Below are positions 5,310 to 7,550 of a stretch of DNA of 7,550 bases, piece after piece (positions within the stretch are counted from its first letter, which is position 1; the number at the start of each line of letters is the position of its first letter). Source of the stretch: Candidatus Heimdallarchaeota archaeon (GTDB lineage Archaea; Asgardarchaeota; Heimdallarchaeia; Heimdallarchaeales; Heimdallarchaeaceae); assembly GCA_016839985.1 (NCBI GenBank), contig JAEOTG010000172.1:1-7550 (forward strand), given 5' to 3'. Position numbers and translations under genes: made by a program. Below the pieces are notes generated by a model. That model was given only the letters and a program-made list of their open reading frames with translations, searched no databases and was not told where the DNA came from.

Positions 5310-7252
5310 AAATAGGTGTTTATGTCTGTGAATGTGGGATTAACATAGCTGCTACAGTAGATGTGGAAAAAGTTATTGAAAATATTCAAGCAATACCAAA
5401 TGTAGCAGTTAGTAGACTAAACAAGTATACATGTTCAGATCCAGGTCAAGAAAGTATAAGAAAAGACATTAAAGAACTTAATTTGGACCGAGTTGTAGTT
5501 GCTTCCTGTTCTCCTCGAATGCATGAACCTACTTTTCGAAATGTTGTTGAAGAGACAGGTATCAATCCCTATTGTTTTGAGATGGTTAATATCAGAGAAC
5601 ATGTTTCTTGGGTTCATAGTGATAAAGAAAAAGCTACTGAAAAAGCTACAGAGCTAATTGCTGGAGCTGTTGCAAGGGCAGAATTTCTTGAACCTTTAGA
5701 AAGGAAAGAAGTAAGTGTGATTCCAAAAGCACTTGTAATTGGTGGTGGGATTTCAGGAATACAAACTGCTTTGGAAATAGCTACTGATGGATTCAAAACT
5801 TATCTTGTTGAGAAAAGTCCAAGTATTGGAGGAAGAATGGCACAGTTAGATAAAACCTTTCCAACATTAGATTGTTCAGCATGTATTCTAACACCTAAAA
5901 TGGTAGATGCAAATAGACATCCCAACATTGAATTATTTACTTATTCTGAAATTGAAGAGGTAAATGGTTACATAGGTAATTTTGAAGTAAAAATAAAGAA
6001 AAAACCAAGATATGTTGATGTTGAGAAATGTGTTGGTTGTGGCTTGTGTGCAGAAGCATGTCGTCTTAAAGGTAGAGTTCTAAACGAGTTTGATGAAAAC
6101 CTAAGCAAGAGAAGCTCAATTTATGTTCCGTTTCCACAAGCTGTTCCCTTAAAATATACAATAGATCCAAACAGATGTAATATGCTCAGATTTGGAAAAT
6201 GTGGAGATGAATTATTATGTGTTGCAGCATGTGAACAGAATGCTATAGACTTTGATCAGAAAGAAGAATTTGTAGATATTGAAGTAGGTACAATTGTTGT
6301 AGCTACAGGTTTTGATAATTTTAATCCTGAAGAAACTCCAGAATATGGTTATGGTAAATATCCTAATGTAATCACTGGAATGGAGTTTGAGAGATTAGTA
6401 AATGCTGCAGGACCAACAGAAGGTCATCTTGAAATTAATGGAAAAGAACCTGAAAAAGTTGTATTCATACAATGTGTTGGTTCAAGAGATAAAGATGGAA
6501 ACACTTACTGCTCTAGAGTATGCTGTATGTATACTGCAAAGCAAGCACATATGGTTAGAGATAAGTTTCCTGACTCAGAAATCATTGTTTACAATACAGA
6601 TGTAAGAGCTTATGGTAAAGGATTTGAAGAGTTTTACAACAGAGTACTAGATGAAGAAGTAGAATATAGACGAAGAGAATTGGATGATCCTATTCAAGTT
6701 ATGGAAAATGGTGAGGGTGTGATTGTCAAAGCTGAAGGTCATTCTGATATTGAAGCTGATCTTGTAGTATTAGCAACAGGACTTGTTCCTAAAGCTGATA
6801 CAAAAGAGATGGCAAGAAAGTTGAATATCAGTGTTAGTGCAGATGGTTTCTTTTTAGAAGCTCATCCAAAATTACGACCCATTGATACTTTTACTGATGG
6901 AATATTTATAGCTGGATGTTGTCAAAGTCCTAAAGATATTCCTGATTCAGTTGCACAAGCTAGTGGTGCAGCAGTAAGAGCTGCAGCTCCCCTTGCCCAA
7001 GGTAAAGTAATAGTTGAGGCAATATCAGCTGTTATAGATGAAGATCTTTGTAGTGGTTGTAGAATATGTGAAAGCTTATGCTCTTTCTCCGCTTTAGAAT
7101 TTGCAAGTGAAGATAAAATTATGAAAATCAATGATGTTATGTGCAAAGGTTGCGGATCTTGTGCTGCAGCATGTCCAACAGGAGCTATCACTATGAAGCA
7201 TTATACCAACAAACAGGTTCTTGCACAAATAGGAGGAATTCTTTCTAAATAG
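5306..7252 (+). CDS. hdrA: HdrA, flavin and iron-sulfur bifurcating subunit (first copy)
   Basis: A 648-residue full-length HdrA, the FAD subunit of heterodisulfide reductase-type complexes, where electron pairs are split between ferredoxin and HdrB or another acceptor. The N-terminal domain has VCECGINI (C8, C10), CSDPGQE (C43) and ASCSPRMHEPTF (C68). The FAD-binding fold has VIGGGISGIQTA (about 144-155), EKSPSIGGRMAQLD and the HdrA signature TLDCSACILTPKM (C190, C193). An inserted ferredoxin domain has CVGCGLCAEAC (C242, C245, C248, C252) and a second set C291, C299, C305, C309. The second half of the reductase fold has VVATGF, CVGSRDKDG and GIFIAGCCQSPKDIPDS. The C-terminal ferredoxin has CSGCRICESLC (C582-C592) and CKGCGSCAAACP (C613-C623). 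The GTG start is chosen because the paralogue downstream starts identically. The position that is Sec in some methanogen HdrA proteins is Cys here. Confidence 0.95.
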   Translation: MKIGVYVCECGINIAATVDVEKVIENIQAIPNVAVSRLNKYTCSDPGQESIRKDIKELNLDRVVVASCSPRMHEPTFRNVVEETGINPYCFEMVNIREHVSWVHSDKEKATEKATELIAGAVARAEFLEPLERKEVSVIPKALVIGGGISGIQTALEIATDGFKTYLVEKSPSIGGRMAQLDKTFPTLDCSACILTPKMVDANRHPNIELFTYSEIEEVNGYIGNFEVKIKKKPRYVDVEKCVGCGLCAEACRLKGRVLNEFDENLSKRSSIYVPFPQAVPLKYTIDPNRCNMLRFGKCGDELLCVAACEQNAIDFDQKEEFVDIEVGTIVVATGFDNFNPEETPEYGYGKYPNVITGMEFERLVNAAGPTEGHLEINGKEPEKVVFIQCVGSRDKDGNTYCSRVCCMYTAKQAHMVRDKFPDSEIIVYNTDVRAYGKGFEEFYNRVLDEEVEYRRRELDDPIQVMENGEGVIVKAEGHSDIEADLVVLATGLVPKADTKEMARKLNISVSADGFFLEAHPKLRPIDTFTDGIFIAGCCQSPKDIPDSVAQASGAAVRAAAPLAQGKVIVEAISAVIDEDLCSGCRICESLCSFSALEFASEDKIMKINDVMCKGCGSCAAACPTGAITMKHYTNKQVLAQIGGILSK

Positions 7253-7258
7253 AGGTGA
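7253..7258 (+). promoter_or_regulatory. Ribosome binding site of the second hdrA
   Basis: AGGTGA directly after the TAG of the first hdrA, 6 bases before the GTG at 7265. An ATG at 7260 only gives a two-codon frame (Met-Lys-stop) and is too close to the site. Confidence 0.65.
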
Positions 7259-7264
7259 TATGAA

Positions 7265-7550
7265 GTGAAAATTGGAGTATATGTTTGTGAATGTGGGATC
7301 AACATAGGAGCTACAGTTAATGTTGAAAAAATAGCTGAAGAAGCAAAGGATTTCCCTAATGTTGCAGTGAGTAGATTCTACAAATATATGTGCTCAGATC
7401 CTGGTCAAGAGTTGATTAAGAAAGACATAGATGAACTAGAACTTGATAAGATTATAGTAGCTTCTTGTTCTCCTCGAATGCACGAACCAACATTTAGAGC
7501 TGTACTTGAAGATAAAGGATTAAATCCCTACTGTTTAGAAATGGTGAATA
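7265..7550 (+). CDS. hdrA: HdrA, second tandem copy (3' partial)
   Basis: Open from GTG at 7265 to the window end, 95 residues visible. It starts MKIGVYVCECGINIG and keeps the N-terminal HdrA motifs CSDPGQE and VASCSPRMHEPTFR. By hand alignment without gaps, about 70 of 95 residues match the first copy, so it is a diverged paralogue and not an assembly repeat; the DNA differs at many third positions as well. Only 12 bases separate it from the first hdrA, so the two are probably co-transcribed. The FAD and ferredoxin domains lie outside the window, so it cannot be said whether it is complete, fused to another domain, or carries Cys or Sec at the key site. Confidence 0.92.
   Translation, partial: MKIGVYVCECGINIGATVNVEKIAEEAKDFPNVAVSRFYKYMCSDPGQELIKKDIDELELDKIIVASCSPRMHEPTFRAVLEDKGLNPYCLEMVN

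Noticed and set aside
6402..6605. Plus-strand 67-codon frame inside hdrA.
   Set aside because: It overlaps the conserved reductase domain of HdrA in another frame and shows no family features.
5306..7340. Direct DNA repeat between the two hdrA starts as a mobile or recombination repeat.
   Set aside because: The similarity follows codons with many third-position changes and is explained by gene duplication.
1..7550. Reassigned TGA (sense codon genome-wide).
   Set aside because: mvhG, mvhA, the FloxC-like and HydB-like genes all end in TGA at sensible family lengths, next to the following start.

Overview
The window is a dense, AT-rich, single-strand gene cluster with every gene on the + strand. 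Genes overlap by a few bases or sit within about 20 bases of each other. Strong Shine-Dalgarno sequences (AGGAGG, GAGGTGAT, AGGTGA) precede most starts, and GTG starts occur. HdrA-type proteins, a methyl-viologen-type [NiFe] hydrogenase and the AGA-rich codon use point to an anaerobic archaeon. An Asgard-type or other low-GC sediment archaeon is plausible, but this is inference: no rRNA or lineage marker is present. No promoter or terminator is visible, so both ends of the operon lie outside the window.

Layout: (1) 1-525, the C-terminal part of the [NiFe] hydrogenase small subunit (MvhG type). (2) 525-1985, the large subunit MvhA with both nickel-binding CxxC motifs. (3) 2003-2440, MvhD, the [2Fe-2S] adaptor that joins the hydrogenase to HdrA. 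(4) 2434-3417, an iron-sulfur protein with an FrhB/FdhB-like core (FloxC-like). (5) 3427-4446, a dicluster iron-sulfur protein of the sulfhydrogenase beta/AsrA type (HydB/FloxB-like). (6) 4446-5204, an FAD/NAD(P)-binding reductase of the HydG/AsrB/PyrK type (FloxA-like). It is cut by an in-frame TGA inside its C-terminal [2Fe-2S] motif, and recognisable family sequence continues in the same frame to a TAA at 5289-5291. (7) 5306-7252, a full-length HdrA. (8) 7265-7550, the start of a second HdrA, about three-quarters identical to the first over the visible part.

Taken together the genes look like a composite electron-bifurcating or confurcating complex. A group 3c-type hydrogenase module (MvhGAD) handles H2, a Flox/HydBG-like module handles NAD(P)H (possibly F420), and HdrA flavin subunits would split or merge electrons between them, ferredoxin and a disulfide or other acceptor. 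HdrB and HdrC are not in the window.

The main anomaly is the TGA at 5202-5204. It sits exactly where the family has the second cysteine region of the [2Fe-2S] motif, and the sequence around it forms a perfect 6-bp inverted repeat (5196-5208). Three readings are open: a recoded (selenocysteine or readthrough) codon, a recent local template-switch mutation, or a sequence/assembly error.
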